NCBI RefSeq assembly: GCF_033807715.1
Contig: NC_084587.1
Span: 28,337,017-28,401,016 of the forward strand
Length of the DNA stretch: 64,000 bases
Direction: 5' to 3'
Source of the DNA: Cololabis saira
Taxonomy: Eukaryota > Chordata > Actinopteri > Beloniformes > Belonidae
The notes below the pieces were generated by a model. That model made no database searches. It was not told where the DNA came from and worked only from the letters and a program-made list of their open reading frames with translations. Shown one piece after another: positions 1 through 10,881 of this stretch. Made by a program: the position numbers and the translations under genes. How positions within the stretch are numbered: position 1 is the stretch's first letter; every line of letters starts with the position of its first letter.

Positions 1-3000
1 AATGCTAACATACTTAAAGAGGCAGAATGTAGATATCGCCTTTATCCAAGAGACCCACCTCACTGACTCTGAGCACTTGAAACTGCGTAGAGACTGGGTG
101 GGTAATGTTTTCCACTCTTCCTACTGCTCCAAGTCCAGAGGTGTGGCATTGCTCATCAATAAACACCTGAATTTTAAATTAAATTCAGTGGAAAAAGATA
201 GAAATGGTAGATTCTTGCTTGTAGATTGTGAGATAAATAGGAACAGGTTGTCTCTGGTGAATATATATGGGCCCAACTATGACGACCCGTCGTTCTTTAA
301 CAATCTCATTATGAGATTTGCTACCATTGAGGGTCAGTGCATTGTGGGTGGAGACTTTAATTTGGTTTTAAACCCGGTACTGGATCGTTTATCACCCAAA
401 ACAACTTCACTGTCAAAAGCAGCTGCAGCATTAAACCAAGGTATTAAGGACATGGGTATAATTGAGGTATGGCGAAAGCTTCATCCAAACCAGAAGGATT
501 TTTCCTGTTTTTCAGCACCGCATAATACATACTCCAGAATTGATATGTTCCTGATTTCACAAGATATGTTGTCGACAATAAAAGAATGCTGTTATCTAGC
601 TGCCACCTTCTCAGATCACAATCCTCTTAAACTCACCTGGGTGGCCAATACCCCTCGACCTGAAATTCGCAGGTGGAGGTTCAAAAATTTCATGCTAAAA
701 GATCCTGAATTTATATCATATATGACTACTAATATAGAAATATTTCTTGATGCCAACTCAAATTCCTCTTCACACGGCAACATTTGGGAGGCTCTAAAAG
801 CCTATATGAGAGGTCATGTCTTATCATATAGCGCCCATAAAGTAAAAAAAAATAGAGAGACTCTAACTAAATTGGAAAGAGATATAAAAAAACTGGAACA
901 GGACTATATTACTACTAAAAAGGAAGAACACCTTGGTGCCTTAACTAAAGCAAGGATACTGTATAATAATCTGTGTACAAACAAAGAGGAGGCAGCCATG
1001 GCCAGGACTAGATATCATTATTACGAATTTGGGAACAAAACAAGCAAACTTTTAGCTTGGCAAATTAAGAAGGAGATGACTGATAAATTTATACACTCAA
1101 TAGTAACAGAGGAAGGCAGACACCTCGACGACTCAGCATCTATAAATGCAGAATTTAAGCAATTTTATGAAAATTTATATAAAACGGGACAAGATGATGA
1201 AAATATAAGAGCCAAACAATTTCTGGATGGAATTCCTCTTCCTAAATTGCAAGATGATGATAGAGAACTACTTGATGCTGACATATCTGAGCAGGAAGTA
1301 CTCCAATCCATTCATTCACTACAAAATAACAAGACACCCGGACCAGACGGCTTCCCTATCGAGTATTATAAAGCCTTTTCAGAAAAATTACTGACTCCTC
1401 TCACAAATATGATAAGAGAAGCTCTAGAAAATACTAAATTACCGGCCTCATTAGAAATAGCTACAATTACGCTGCTCCCAAAACCAGGTAAGGACAAACA
1501 GAAATGCGACTCATATAGGCCCCTCAGTCTCCTAAATGCAGATTATAAGATCCTTTCCAAATTAATTGCTCGCAGATTGGAAGACATAATACCAAAAATA
1601 ATCCATGCTGACCAAACAGGGTTTGTTAAAAACAGGTACGGAGCAGATAATGTGCGGCGGCTGCTCCATATACTGAGTGCCGCTCAAAAAAATAGGAATC
1701 CTATGTTGATAATGTCTATGGATGCGAATAAAGCATTTGATAGGATTGAGCCAAGCTTTCTTTTTCGGACACTTGAGGCCATGGGGTTCGGCGAAAAATT
1801 TATTCAGTTCATTAAAACACTCTTCAATGCTCCCAAAGCTAACATTTTAACAAATAATGTTCTTTCTACCAACTTCTCCTTATCCAGAGGATGTAGACAA
1901 GGCTGTCCAAGCTCACCCTTATTATTCGCATTGGCGATCGAACCATTAGCCATCGCCATCCGTTATAATACCTCCATAACTGGAATCAAATTCGGTACGA
2001 ACGAGCACAAATTATCCTTATATGCGGACGACTTACTTTTATATATAAGTGACCCGTTCACATCAATCCCCCCTTTATTGCAATGTCTAAAAGAATACAG
2101 CGCAGTCTCAGGATATAAATTAAATTACACTAAAAGTGAAATTTTACCACTAAATATACAGGATAATAATATTAAAGCTCTCACTGATCCCTTGAAATGG
2201 TGCAGCGATGGCTTCAAATATTTGGGTATACAAATTGGCAAATCAGACGGGCATATATTTAAACAAAACTACACAAAACTATTAGAACGAACCAAACTCG
2301 ACCTTCAAAGGTGGATGGATCTTCCACTGTCTCTTATCGGCAGAATTAATACCATAAAAATGAATATCTTACCTAAGTTTGTTTACCTGTTTCAGTGTCT
2401 CTCAATAAAAATTCCAAAGAGTTTCTTTAAGGAACTTAACAAAATTATAACTCCTTTTCTTTGGCAGAAGAAAACCCCTAGAGTCAAGCTCATTTCCTTA
2501 CAGGCCCCTTACTCAAAGGGAGGACTTAACCTACCAAACTTTAGACACTATTATCTTGCCTCTCAATACCGACCAATCTGGATCTGGCTACATGCAGAAA
2601 ACAGTGAAGTTAGATGGGTTTCGATTGAACAATATGAGATGAAGTCTACATCTTTGAAAGATGTCCCATTTATAGGTACAAAAAAATGTTTAACTACAAT
2701 TACGAACAACCCCATAATACTGAATACCTTTGCTGCATGGCAAGAAGCTCACTCACTGTTGGATCTGAATATTTCATTTCTTAGGAGGACTCCTTTATGG
2801 GGAAATCCCAACCTCTCACACCACATCTCAGACGCTGTATTACGAAAGTGGAAAGATAAAAAAATCCAAACAGTTGCAGATTTATATATTAACAGTACAC
2901 TCGCCAACTTCCAACAACTTAAGGAAAAATTTCAGCTCCCCGAACATAGTTTCTTTAAATTCCTGCAAATCAGAGAATGGGTCAAAGAGAATTCCAAAGA

Positions 3001-4322
3001 CACTTTCCCAGACATTCCAGAAGAAACCCCTTTTGAAAATCATCTATATCACAAGCAACGCAGAACAACAAAAGGACTAACATCTTCTATATACGCTATA
3101 ATCAATGGCAATCTACCTGTTTATGATAAGACATCTAAAAAAGGAAAGTGGGAAAAAGACATGGGCTGTGTTTATGATGAGGAGGACTGGCATTCTTTAC
3201 TGGAGCAGGCACAGACTGTGTTAATATCAACAAAACATAGGCAAATACAATTCAATTTATTGCACAGAACATACTACACCCCTCACAGATTACATACATT
3301 TGACAACAGCATTTCTTCAAGATGTCAGAGGTGTAAAGTGGCAGAAGGCGATCTCTTGCACATGTTTTGGAGCTGCCCAGTGATAGGAAAACTTTGGGAA
3401 GACATTATTGCATTAACTTCTAGGATAACAGGATGCCAAATTGAGCAGAACCCAAAACTCTGGATTTTGGGGGATACAAGGTCTGTTAACGTGGACAATT
3501 ATAAGAAATACTTCATTCTACTTGCCAGCACAGCAGTGAAGAAATGCATCCTAATTAATTGGAAATCAGAAGCTTGTCCATCGCTGAGGCACTGGATTAA
3601 TGAGCTAGTGTCTTACTGTACACCTGAAAAGATATTGTACAATGTAAGAAAGAAACCTGGAACCTTCCAGAAAATTTGGGGGCCCTTTATGGATCTTCTG
3701 CCTTCTCTGGACATGACCTCGTGAGATTACTCTTCCTGGACCAAATCCATCTTTAGACTCTGTACTACACGGATAGTATTGCTGGATCTACATTAGTATT
3801 GCGCTATGTAGATTTATGATATATTTGTGTGTGGATGTGTAGGTTATATAGACTGTGTAGGTATATGAATGAAAGGTAATAGAGAGCCATACAGGGGAGG
3901 TGGGTGGGGGGTGGGATGGGAAGTGTTGTTTTTGTGTGTGTGAATAATCCTCCTTGCATCTGACATGTTTGTGACCTGTTATTTTTAATAAGTGCCTTCT
4001 ACATTATTAGACTGAAGGCATTGTTATCCTGTCTGCATGTATATTGGATGTGTTTCCTTATCATGTTCAGAATTATTTTATTGTCTATTTCCTTCTTTCT
4101 TATTTTCTTGGAAGACTATGCTGGCATGTGTTCTCATATGTACATGCAATTTTTTATTTGTTTATTTATTTCTTATTTTGTTGATTTATATTTGTTTTCT
4201 TTTGTTTTTGCTTTTTCTTAAATTATAGAGCAGGTATTTTTGCACAAATTTGTATTACTTGATGCACAAACATGTTGTAATGAAGAAATAATGTTAATAA
4301 AAAAAATGTTTAAAAAAAAAAA
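1..4322 (+). mobile_element. L1-type LINE, 3' part with 3' UTR and A-rich tail
   Basis: The element runs from before the window to an A-rich tail near 4297-4322. ORF2 is followed by about 570 bases of 3' UTR without coding signal, including T-rich stretches around 4140-4220. An AATAAA-like hexamer lies just before the poly(A). The sequence changes abruptly after 4322 into an unrelated repeat, which marks the 3' insertion boundary. The 5' target-site duplication lies outside the window. Confidence 0.85.
2..3724 (+). CDS. L1-type LINE ORF2: endonuclease and reverse transcriptase, open to its stop
   Basis: This is an ORF2 polyprotein of an L1-clade (L1/Tx1-like) non-LTR retrotransposon, which nicks target DNA and copies its RNA at the nick. 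The frame is uninterrupted for 1,240 codons. An apurinic-type endonuclease covers about residues 1-215, with QETHL near 16, GDFN near 118, SRID near 178 and SDHNPL near 205. The reverse transcriptase follows, with TPGPDGFP near 445, DANKAFDRI near 574, GCRQGCPSSPLLF near 630 and the catalytic YADD near 674. A Cys-rich tail motif (CQRCK, then H and C) lies near 1107. The window starts inside the endonuclease, so the first ATG is probably internal and roughly 20 residues are missing upstream. No stop or frameshift is seen, which suggests a young copy. L1 versus Tx1 assignment is uncertain. Confidence 0.93.
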   Translation: MLTYLKRQNVDIAFIQETHLTDSEHLKLRRDWVGNVFHSSYCSKSRGVALLINKHLNFKLNSVEKDRNGRFLLVDCEINRNRLSLVNIYGPNYDDPSFFNNLIMRFATIEGQCIVGGDFNLVLNPVLDRLSPKTTSLSKAAAALNQGIKDMGIIEVWRKLHPNQKDFSCFSAPHNTYSRIDMFLISQDMLSTIKECCYLAATFSDHNPLKLTWVANTPRPEIRRWRFKNFMLKDPEFISYMTTNIEIFLDANSNSSSHGNIWEALKAYMRGHVLSYSAHKVKKNRETLTKLERDIKKLEQDYITTKKEEHLGALTKARILYNNLCTNKEEAAMARTRYHYYEFGNKTSKLLAWQIKKEMTDKFIHSIVTEEGRHLDDSASINAEFKQFYENLYKTGQDDENIRAKQFLDGIPLPKLQDDDRELLDADISEQEVLQSIHSLQNNKTPGPDGFPIEYYKAFSEKLLTPLTNMIREALENTKLPASLEIATITLLPKPGKDKQKCDSYRPLSLLNADYKILSKLIARRLEDIIPKIIHADQTGFVKNRYGADNVRRLLHILSAAQKNRNPMLIMSMDANKAFDRIEPSFLFRTLEAMGFGEKFIQFIKTLFNAPKANILTNNVLSTNFSLSRGCRQGCPSSPLLFALAIEPLAIAIRYNTSITGIKFGTNEHKLSLYADDLLLYISDPFTSIPPLLQCLKEYSAVSGYKLNYTKSEILPLNIQDNNIKALTDPLKWCSDGFKYLGIQIGKSDGHIFKQNYTKLLERTKLDLQRWMDLPLSLIGRINTIKMNILPKFVYLFQCLSIKIPKSFFKELNKIITPFLWQKKTPRVKLISLQAPYSKGGLNLPNFRHYYLASQYRPIWIWLHAENSEVRWVSIEQYEMKSTSLKDVPFIGTKKCLTTITNNPIILNTFAAWQEAHSLLDLNISFLRRTPLWGNPNLSHHISDAVLRKWKDKKIQTVADLYINSTLANFQQLKEKFQLPEHSFFKFLQIREWVKENSKDTFPDIPEETPFENHLYHKQRRTTKGLTSSIYAIINGNLPVYDKTSKKGKWEKDMGCVYDEEDWHSLLEQAQTVLISTKHRQIQFNLLHRTYYTPHRLHTFDNSISSRCQRCKVAEGDLLHMFWSCPVIGKLWEDIIALTSRITGCQIEQNPKLWILGDTRSVNVDNYKKYFILLASTAVKKCILINWKSEACPSLRHWINELVSYCTPEKILYNVRKKPGTFQKIWGPFMDLLPSLDMTS

Positions 4323-4672
4323 TATATATTTCTCGCTAGAAATGTAATCAAAACGCATTTTTATGCAGAAACTAACTCAAAATATTGATTTTATTCACTA
4401 AAAAATAAGAAATGTCCGCCATGTTTTTTTTTGGATTCAGTCCGCAAATGACGACGAAAAGCATTCTGGGAAATTTTTCTGTCCGTAGAAAACTAATGAG
4501 GATCGGAAATCCCTACATCCGTAGGGAGAGATTCATAGCCACTACATTACTTTTCGTCACTACCCCTAGGTGGAAAGAGGAATTGGGACACCACTACCCT
4601 CACGGGAATGCGCAAAATTTAGGGTTAGGGGTGAAAACAAGGGGTAGTGGGAGTATTGGGACAGGGCCTTGA
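4323..4672. mobile_element. Right half of a non-autonomous DNA transposon (MITE)
   Basis: This non-coding block ends at GGGACAGGGCCT, whose reverse complement starts AGGCCCTGTCCCAATACTCCC-like, a terminal motif I recognise from fish MITEs. It begins exactly where the L1 tail stops, so the LINE probably inserted into this MITE and the left half lies upstream of the window. The family assignment (hAT or piggyBac) is not certain. Short open frames here are chance. Confidence 0.5.
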
Positions 4673-4676
4673 AGTA

Positions 4677-4990
4677 CTCAGGGCGAATCTCATCCACCCC
4701 CGGTGCCCTGCCACTGAGGAGCTTACAAACCACCTCAGTGACCTCGGCTTGGGTGATGGATGAGCACGTTCCCGAGTCCATACTCTTTGCTTCCTCAGTG
4801 GAAGGCATGTAAATCAGATTGAGGATATCCTCGAAGTATTCCCACCACCGTCCGACGATGTCCCCAGTCGAGGTCAACAGCTCCCCATAACGCCCCGTAA
4901 ACAGTGTTGGCAGAGTACTGCTTCCCCTTTCTGAGGCACTGAACGGTTTGCCAGAATTGGGCCAACTCCTGGCATGAGGGTGTAACTACA
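4677..4990 (-). pseudogene. LINE reverse-transcriptase fragment
   Basis: On the minus strand this codes for the region just before and into a non-LTR reverse transcriptase. The motif GRAPGVDEIRPEYFKAL is the usual first RT block (GKAPGxDxIxPE). The reading frame then runs into the neighbouring MITE and loses similarity, so the LINE was broken by the MITE insertion or by truncation. About 80 residues survive, too few for a clade call. No start or promoter is visible. Confidence 0.7.
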
Positions 4991-5914
4991 ACTTAAATAA
5001 AGTTATCCCCAAAAATCATTAATTTTCTCTCACAGAAAGCAAAACAAATATTTAATGTGATTACACATTACTGTGTCACACCTGTGTTAACAGGTGTAGA
5101 TGTAGAAAGTGCAGTACAAAGCCAACAGTCAGAAAATCTCTGATACACAGGAATACTACAGTGTATGTTTGGCTTGTTCTTGGAGTCTCTGGGTCACGTT
5201 TGAGCTGGCAATTCATCACAGTGGCACCATAAATAAGTCCAGAAACATGGAAAAGTATAGTATGACAACATTAGTTAGAGGAAGCTAGACTGGATTTGTG
5301 TGAAATGTACAAGGAGAAAAAGTGACTGCCAGTGGCTGGGATTTCTTGCATAAGTGGATGGAGAAGGAGGCCGTGCTTTAGACAAGAGAAACAAATGTGA
5401 AGTTCACAGAGAAGACAAATGCTGCCTGCACTCATAAAACTGTCAAAACATTAATTAGTTCTTTCCTTCACGATTAAGTCGTGACACTGCATATTGAAAC
5501 ACGGCAGACCAATGATTACTTCCTGCTTGATTAACAGAAACATTAAGTGAAATCAAACCCTTTTCTGACAATGCTTGTCATGTTCCTCAGATGGGGTAGT
5601 TGTTTAGTACAAATAATCTACTTCTAGAAAAGCTAAAAAAGCTTAAATTAATGCCCAAATTTTACAGAGGTGGTGTTGCATAACAGCATGAAAATTGAAG
5701 ACAATAACTATTTCAGCTGGCTGCTAGTTTGTCTTTTTCATTTAATCTAAATTAAGCCTACTCTCTGCTACAACATTTTGCCGACCGTGACGCACCATTT
5801 TTCCAGCCTTAAGCTTAATGTGACTGCTTACTGTCTGGTAAATAAAGCATCTGCCACTTGCTGCAGTCTCAGTCTGGTGAACAATCTCATAAATCCACAA
5901 ATTCACAACTACAA
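4991..5914. other. No recognisable feature
   Basis: This is AT-rich sequence without a long frame, inverted terminal repeat or RNA-like fold that I can support. Confidence 0.5.
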
Positions 5915-7036
5915 ATGCGTTCTCTCTCCTCTACTCTTCTCCCTGTACACCAACAGCTGCACCTCCAGTCATCAGTCCGTCAAGCTTCTGAAGTTTGCGG
6001 ACGACACCACCGTCATTGGACTCATCTCTGATGGTGATGAGTCCGCCTACAGGTGGGAGGTGGACCAGCTGGTGACCTGGTGTGGTCATAACAACCTAGA
6101 GCTCAACGCTCTAAAGACAGTGGAGATGATAGTGGACTACAGGAGGAACGCAGCCCCACCTGCCCCCCTCACCCTGTGTGACTCCCCTGCAGACAATGTG
6201 GACTCCTACCGCTTCCCGGGGACCATCATATCCCAGGACCTCAAGTGGGAGCTGAACATCACCTCCCTCACCAAAAAAGCACAGCAGAGGATGTACTTCC
6301 TGCGGCAGCTGAAGAAATTCAACCTGCCAAAGACAATGATGGTGCAGTTTTACACGGCCATCATTGAGTCCATCCTCACCTCCTCCATCACTATATGGTA
6401 CGCTGCTGCCACTGTAAAGGACAGGAGCAGGCTGCAGCGTATCATCCGCTCTGCAGAGAAGGTGATTGGCTGCAACCTCCCATCTCTCCAGGACCCTGAA
6501 GCGTGCAGGAAAGATTGCAGCAGACCCCTCCCACCCCGGACATAAACTGTTCCAGACTCTTCCCTCTGGCAGGAGGCTGCGGTCCATCAGGACCAAAACC
6601 TCACGCCACAAAAACAGTTTTTTCCCGTCTGCAGCTGTCCTCATCAACAAGGCCCCGGTCCCCCCTCTCCCCCGTCTACCAAGGACTGCCCCCCCATCCC
6701 ACTCTACGTTACATTAATGTAAATATTCCAATCCTGTAACTTTTGCACAGACTCATATCCGGCACTTTATAAACCTCATTGTACATTTCTGTCTATACAT
6801 TTTACCTATCCTAAGTTCCTAAGTCACTTTTGTACAGACTCGGCCGGCACTTTAAAACCTCATTTTGTACATTTCTGATCTACATTTTATTTTATTGTTT
6901 ATACTTTTTATTGTTCATACATTTTATTTTATCTCTTATATATTTGTTTTTATAATTGTATTGTGTTGTACCAATCACCATAACAAATTCCTCGTGTGAA
7001 AACTTGGCAATAAACCCTTTTCTGATTCTGGTCATC
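5915..7036 (+). pseudogene. 5'-truncated L2-type LINE: RT, C-terminal region and 3' UTR
   Basis: The frame opens inside the reverse transcriptase at CVLSPLLFSLYTN, followed by [10 protein letters not shown], the catalytic FADD of L2/CR1-type LINEs. A C-terminal region follows with AEKVIGCNLPSLQD. A frameshift near 6535 moves the rest (HPGHKLFQTLPSGRR, SFFPSAAVLIN) into another frame, so it is not functional. The 3' UTR ends with CTTGGCAATAAA and a TTCTGATTCTG terminus near 7036, typical of fish L2 tails. Endonuclease and N-terminal RT blocks are absent, as expected from incomplete reverse transcription. Confidence 0.88.
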
Positions 7037-8470
7037 CCCATGCAGATTATGTTCACAGCTATGTCCAAGAAATCTGATGTATCTGAGGAGCTTGTGAAAG
7101 GCAGAATTGATGCACCACACGCATACACGTGCAACACTGTACCATCATAACTAGATTGTAGCCATCATATCCTTAAACTCAATACAGATTTAGTTGGTTT
7201 ATTAGTCTCTTACAGTCTTCTGAAAGCCACAAAACTGATCATACTCAAAGATGCCAATATGCGCACTACATTTTATTTATCACTTAATGTAGTATTGATT
7301 GACAAAACTTTACCTCAATGTATTGTTTAGTGGAAAGTTCTGGGGAAACAATGATGGTTAGAATGCTGAAAGTGTACTTGAAGTATTAAAATAGTAAAAA
7401 AAGTTCACTAATATGATCCTGTTCCGTGCAAAATTCATGTAAAGCCGGTCACTGAAAGCCAAAGAAGCTGAATGGTTGAATGAACAATCAGCCCCTGTTG
7501 CTCTGGTTGTCACCTCTGATTTGAAGTGTATTTTGACTAACAGCCAAAGATTATTTTAGTCCTTCAACCCCCTTGCATCTCAAGTGAGATCTAAGATAGG
7601 GGTCTATTTTAGAGTGCTGGGCTATGCATGTCTCAGCAGCCTATACAAAGCTGTAATAGGAATTGCAATTGAACTTTGAAATCATTTTTGTCCATCGTTC
7701 CTGTATTTTCTTGTGCCGTCCCCCCTTTTCTCTCTTTTGTGCATGTTTGCAGGCTGGAGCCTCGGGAGCTGCGTTCTGGCCTGCGGTTAATTGTACTCTC
7801 GGTGGCAACTTATTCGCGGGGCCAGCACACCACCCCTCGTCGGGCAATGTAAAACGGACAGGCGACACGCTAGATCTGCATAGCAAATAAGCCTGAAACC
7901 ACTGGACTGCCTGTTATACATTATCTTCTTGCAGGGGCTTGGTCCTCCGGTTGAGCGACTTCTGCATTGCATTATTTCAGGACCTGTTAAAGTTCACTAA
8001 CTAGACCGCCAGCCAACAGCACCTGAAATGAGTGCTGAAAGAGCTAAAACAAGTACTAGTGGAGGTGAGCAGAGATCCGCAGTCACCTGGCTCCAGGGGA
8101 GCCATTAGGCTGGTCCAAACCTGGAGGCAACTGTGTCCTGCAGAGTTCTGCGAGTGGCAGGATGAGTGATGACAGGTTGCAGCGGAGCTCCAATATTCCT
8201 CTCTTTAACTCCGGCAGCACTTATTTTAGATGTTGTAGCTTCATTTGAAATGGGGATAGTTTGATCAGTTTTAATGTAATTAATGTTACTTAACATCATA
8301 GGTTATCATCAGTTAAGCCAAATAAACTAAAATAGAAATTGAACTAAGATGGGTGTGTGACAGCTGATTGGCTGCTTGTTTCACCAGTTTGCAACATGTG
8401 TGCTGATAAAAAGTGGTTCTAGAGACGATTCAGGTGACCAACTTGCTCTGAGATTATGTTGCGCGTAACC
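7037..8470. other. No recognisable feature
   Basis: I see no coding, RNA or transposon signal in this mostly AT-rich stretch. A slightly GC-richer part near 7740-7960 has short frames on both strands, but none matches a family I know. Confidence 0.45.
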
Positions 8471-9192
8471 CTCTGTCAGCGATCAATAATGTAATGTGAA
8501 GAAAGTAGTGACTTGAAAACTCCCAATTTCAAAATAGAGTTATGTAATCTAAACAGATCAGCCATCATCTGGTCTGAAAGTGGCTCTACATTGTGTACTG
8601 TTTCCCTACAGCTGACTTAAAGGGGACCTATTATGAAAAACACGTTTTTTCTTGTTTTAACATATATAAAGTGGTCTCCCCTCACCCTGCCAGCAGAGGG
8701 GAGACGAAATCCCATGAATTTCTGCAAGGTCTGTGATCCCCGCCCGACAGAATCCCCCAGTGTCACGTGATTTTTTTTGAGCCGATTAGAATCTGCGCCT
8801 ATGGTGACGTCACCATAGGCGCAGAGGTCAGCGATCTCTGTCAGCGATCAATAATGTAATGTGAAGAAAGTAGTGACTTGAAAACTCCCAATTTCAAAAT
8901 AGAGTTATGTAATCTAAACAGATCAGCCATCATCTGGTCTGAAAGTGGCTCTACATTGTGTACTGTTTCCCTACAGCTGACTTAAAGGGGACCTATTATG
9001 AAAAACAAGTTTTTTCTTGTTTTAACATATATAAAGTGGTCTCCCCTCACCCTGCCAGCAGAGGGGAGACGAAATCCCATGAATTTCTGCAAGGTCTGTG
9101 ATCCCCGCCCGACAGAATCCCCCAGTGTCACGTGATTTTTTTTGAGCCGATTAGAATCTGCGCCTATGGTGACGTCACCATAGGCGCAGAGG
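8471..9192. repeat. Two-copy tandem duplication, 365-bp period
   Basis: The block beginning CTCTGTCAGCGATC at 8471 restarts at 8836 and stays nearly identical for about 357 bases. Each unit holds about 150 bases of flanking DNA plus the first about 210 bases of a TTAA-type transposon, whose left end therefore appears at both 8621 and 8986. Because the same flank is copied with the transposon end, this is a segmental tandem duplication and not two insertions. Confidence 0.93.
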
Positions 9193-10250
9193 TTCGGCCT
9201 CCGCTGCTGAAACCACGCCCACAACCAGCTCTCTCCGCCGGCTGGAGCTCCGCCATTGTTTAGAAGCGGTGGCTGTTTGAACAGCGAGGGAGAGCAGAAA
9301 TTAGATTTTGCATCGACATTTACCCTCATAAAAGGATCAGTTCCCACAGCACGGACCCGGCAACTGCACACGAGTCAGCGGTAAGTTCCTTTTTTTTATG
9401 TTATTTATATTTGTATGATCTTTGCATGGGCTAAGTATTTAGCTTAGCTCCGGAGCCCTGGCGCCACATACGGAGTTGCCGGAGCTGCTCACGGACCGGC
9501 CCGGCTCCAGTGTTCCCTAACGGAGCCACTCACTCGTTCCAAGCACCTGAAGCTGTTCAACGACACCTTCAGAAAACGCACGGTCCTTCCTTGAGCCAGC
9601 AATAGTGCATAAATGTTATTTATATACAACTCATATTTTATTTTTTTAACAATAAAGTTGCCATTTGTGAAAATTCAGTGTTGTGATTTATTTACAGTTA
9701 ACATGATTCATCTGTCTTGTAACATAAGAAATGATGAGAAATCTTCCTGTGTGAAGACGAGGTGACTAAAGGCTGATTTACGGTTCCGCGTTACACCAAC
9801 GCAGAGCCTACGGCGTAGGGTACGCGTCGATTTAACGCAGAACCGTAAATCAGGCTTTAAGATCCGTTTACAGCGTGTAACTGAATGAGAGCGTCCGACT
9901 ATCACGTCGAGCTGCGTGACATCGGACGCTCTCTGTCCACACTGAAACTGTTAAACTTGCGGCCAGTTAGGACAGTCTAATACAAAAAAAATAAAGCCAT
10001 GGAATTGATTTTGTCGCAGAAGCTTCTCGCATGGGACACGTTTTGTGTACGACGCAGCCGGCTGCTCTGGCCGGAGCGAGGCTTATTCTCCTCCCCTCCT
10101 ACACGTAATTCAAGCAGCCAATCAGCGCAGAGCCTCATTATCATAGCCCCCCCCCGCCCTTAAAATGAAGCACAGAAAAAGGCTTTAGAAGCGGTAAAAA
10201 TAGAGACAGGGCCCACAGGCTGGATTTCTGATTTATGTAGACTACCCAAC
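8621..10250 (+). mobile_element. TTAA-flanked non-autonomous DNA transposon, copy 1 (3' end lost)
   Basis: The left end is TTAA followed by AGGGGACCTATTATG. A TTAA target is typical of piggyBac and Kolobok elements. The interior matches the copies at 39427-39935 and 46640-51838, including an ACCACGCCCAC block, a CTCCGCCATT block and, near 9330-9385, an exon-like segment ending in CAGCGGTAAGTT. Similarity fades around 10250 and no right inverted repeat is found. A smaller MITE sits inside at 9769-9857. No transposase frame is present, so it would have needed help in trans. Confidence 0.75.
9769..9857. mobile_element. Small foldback MITE nested in the TTAA element
   Basis: The arms AAGGCTGATTTACGGTTC and GAACCGTAAATCAGGCTT pair almost completely around a short GC-rich centre (ACGGCGTAGGGTACGCGTCG). 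A related copy is at 26977-27086 and a remnant at about 47085-47135. It has no coding capacity. No clear target-site duplication is visible. Confidence 0.75.
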
Positions 10251-10879
10251 AAATCAGAAATGTATTTCCTCGTAATCAAAGAGGAACATTGTCAGGAAAG
10301 GTTTGGATGTGGGGGATTCTGTTTTTTTTCTTTTTTCTGCGGTGGGAATAGAGGGGACTGAGTACAAGACATAGGAGTCTAGCTCATGGAAAAGGCTTGC
10401 AGCAAGCTGGAGGCCAAATGCTGCAGGAGCAAAAACGGAAGCTTAGATTGGCCCGTCTGTCTGTGATTATGAGGATTCCTAGAGGATTGGATGGACAGGC
10501 GGTTGGCTCAAATGTGAATGCACATGTAGTATTGATGTGCACCATTCAAGATTTAGATTTGGGACATTGAAAGAATTCACTGTCAAAAAAATATGAATCA
10601 TAGCAGTAAGTATCAGTCTCATAAAAAAGAAAAGTACATTTCTTTTAATAAAAGTCATGGATTCAAAGCACCTTAAGTAAATCAAAGCCTCCACCTTAAT
10701 TTGAGGAAATGTGAAAATTAGGAAAATATCAAATTATAATCTCTTCACTTAATTGGATATAAGTCTTACTGTTCTTAGCAGGGCTTATAATGTGAAAAAT
10801 AAGAAACTTAGTAAGGAGTGATCACAGAGGAGGTAAAGTGGACTTGTAATATTTTTGTAATGAGGTTATAACTTTATTA
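10251..10879. other. No recognisable feature
   Basis: This is AT-rich sequence between two transposons with no supported gene or repeat. Confidence 0.45.
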
Positions 10880-10881
10880 TA

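Noticed and set aside
6111..6650. A 179-codon minus frame over the L2 fragment
   Set aside because: It is the antisense shadow of the L2 ORF2.
8621..8986. Two independent insertions of the TTAA element
   Set aside because: The flanking 150 bases are duplicated along with the ends, which shows one insertion followed by tandem duplication.
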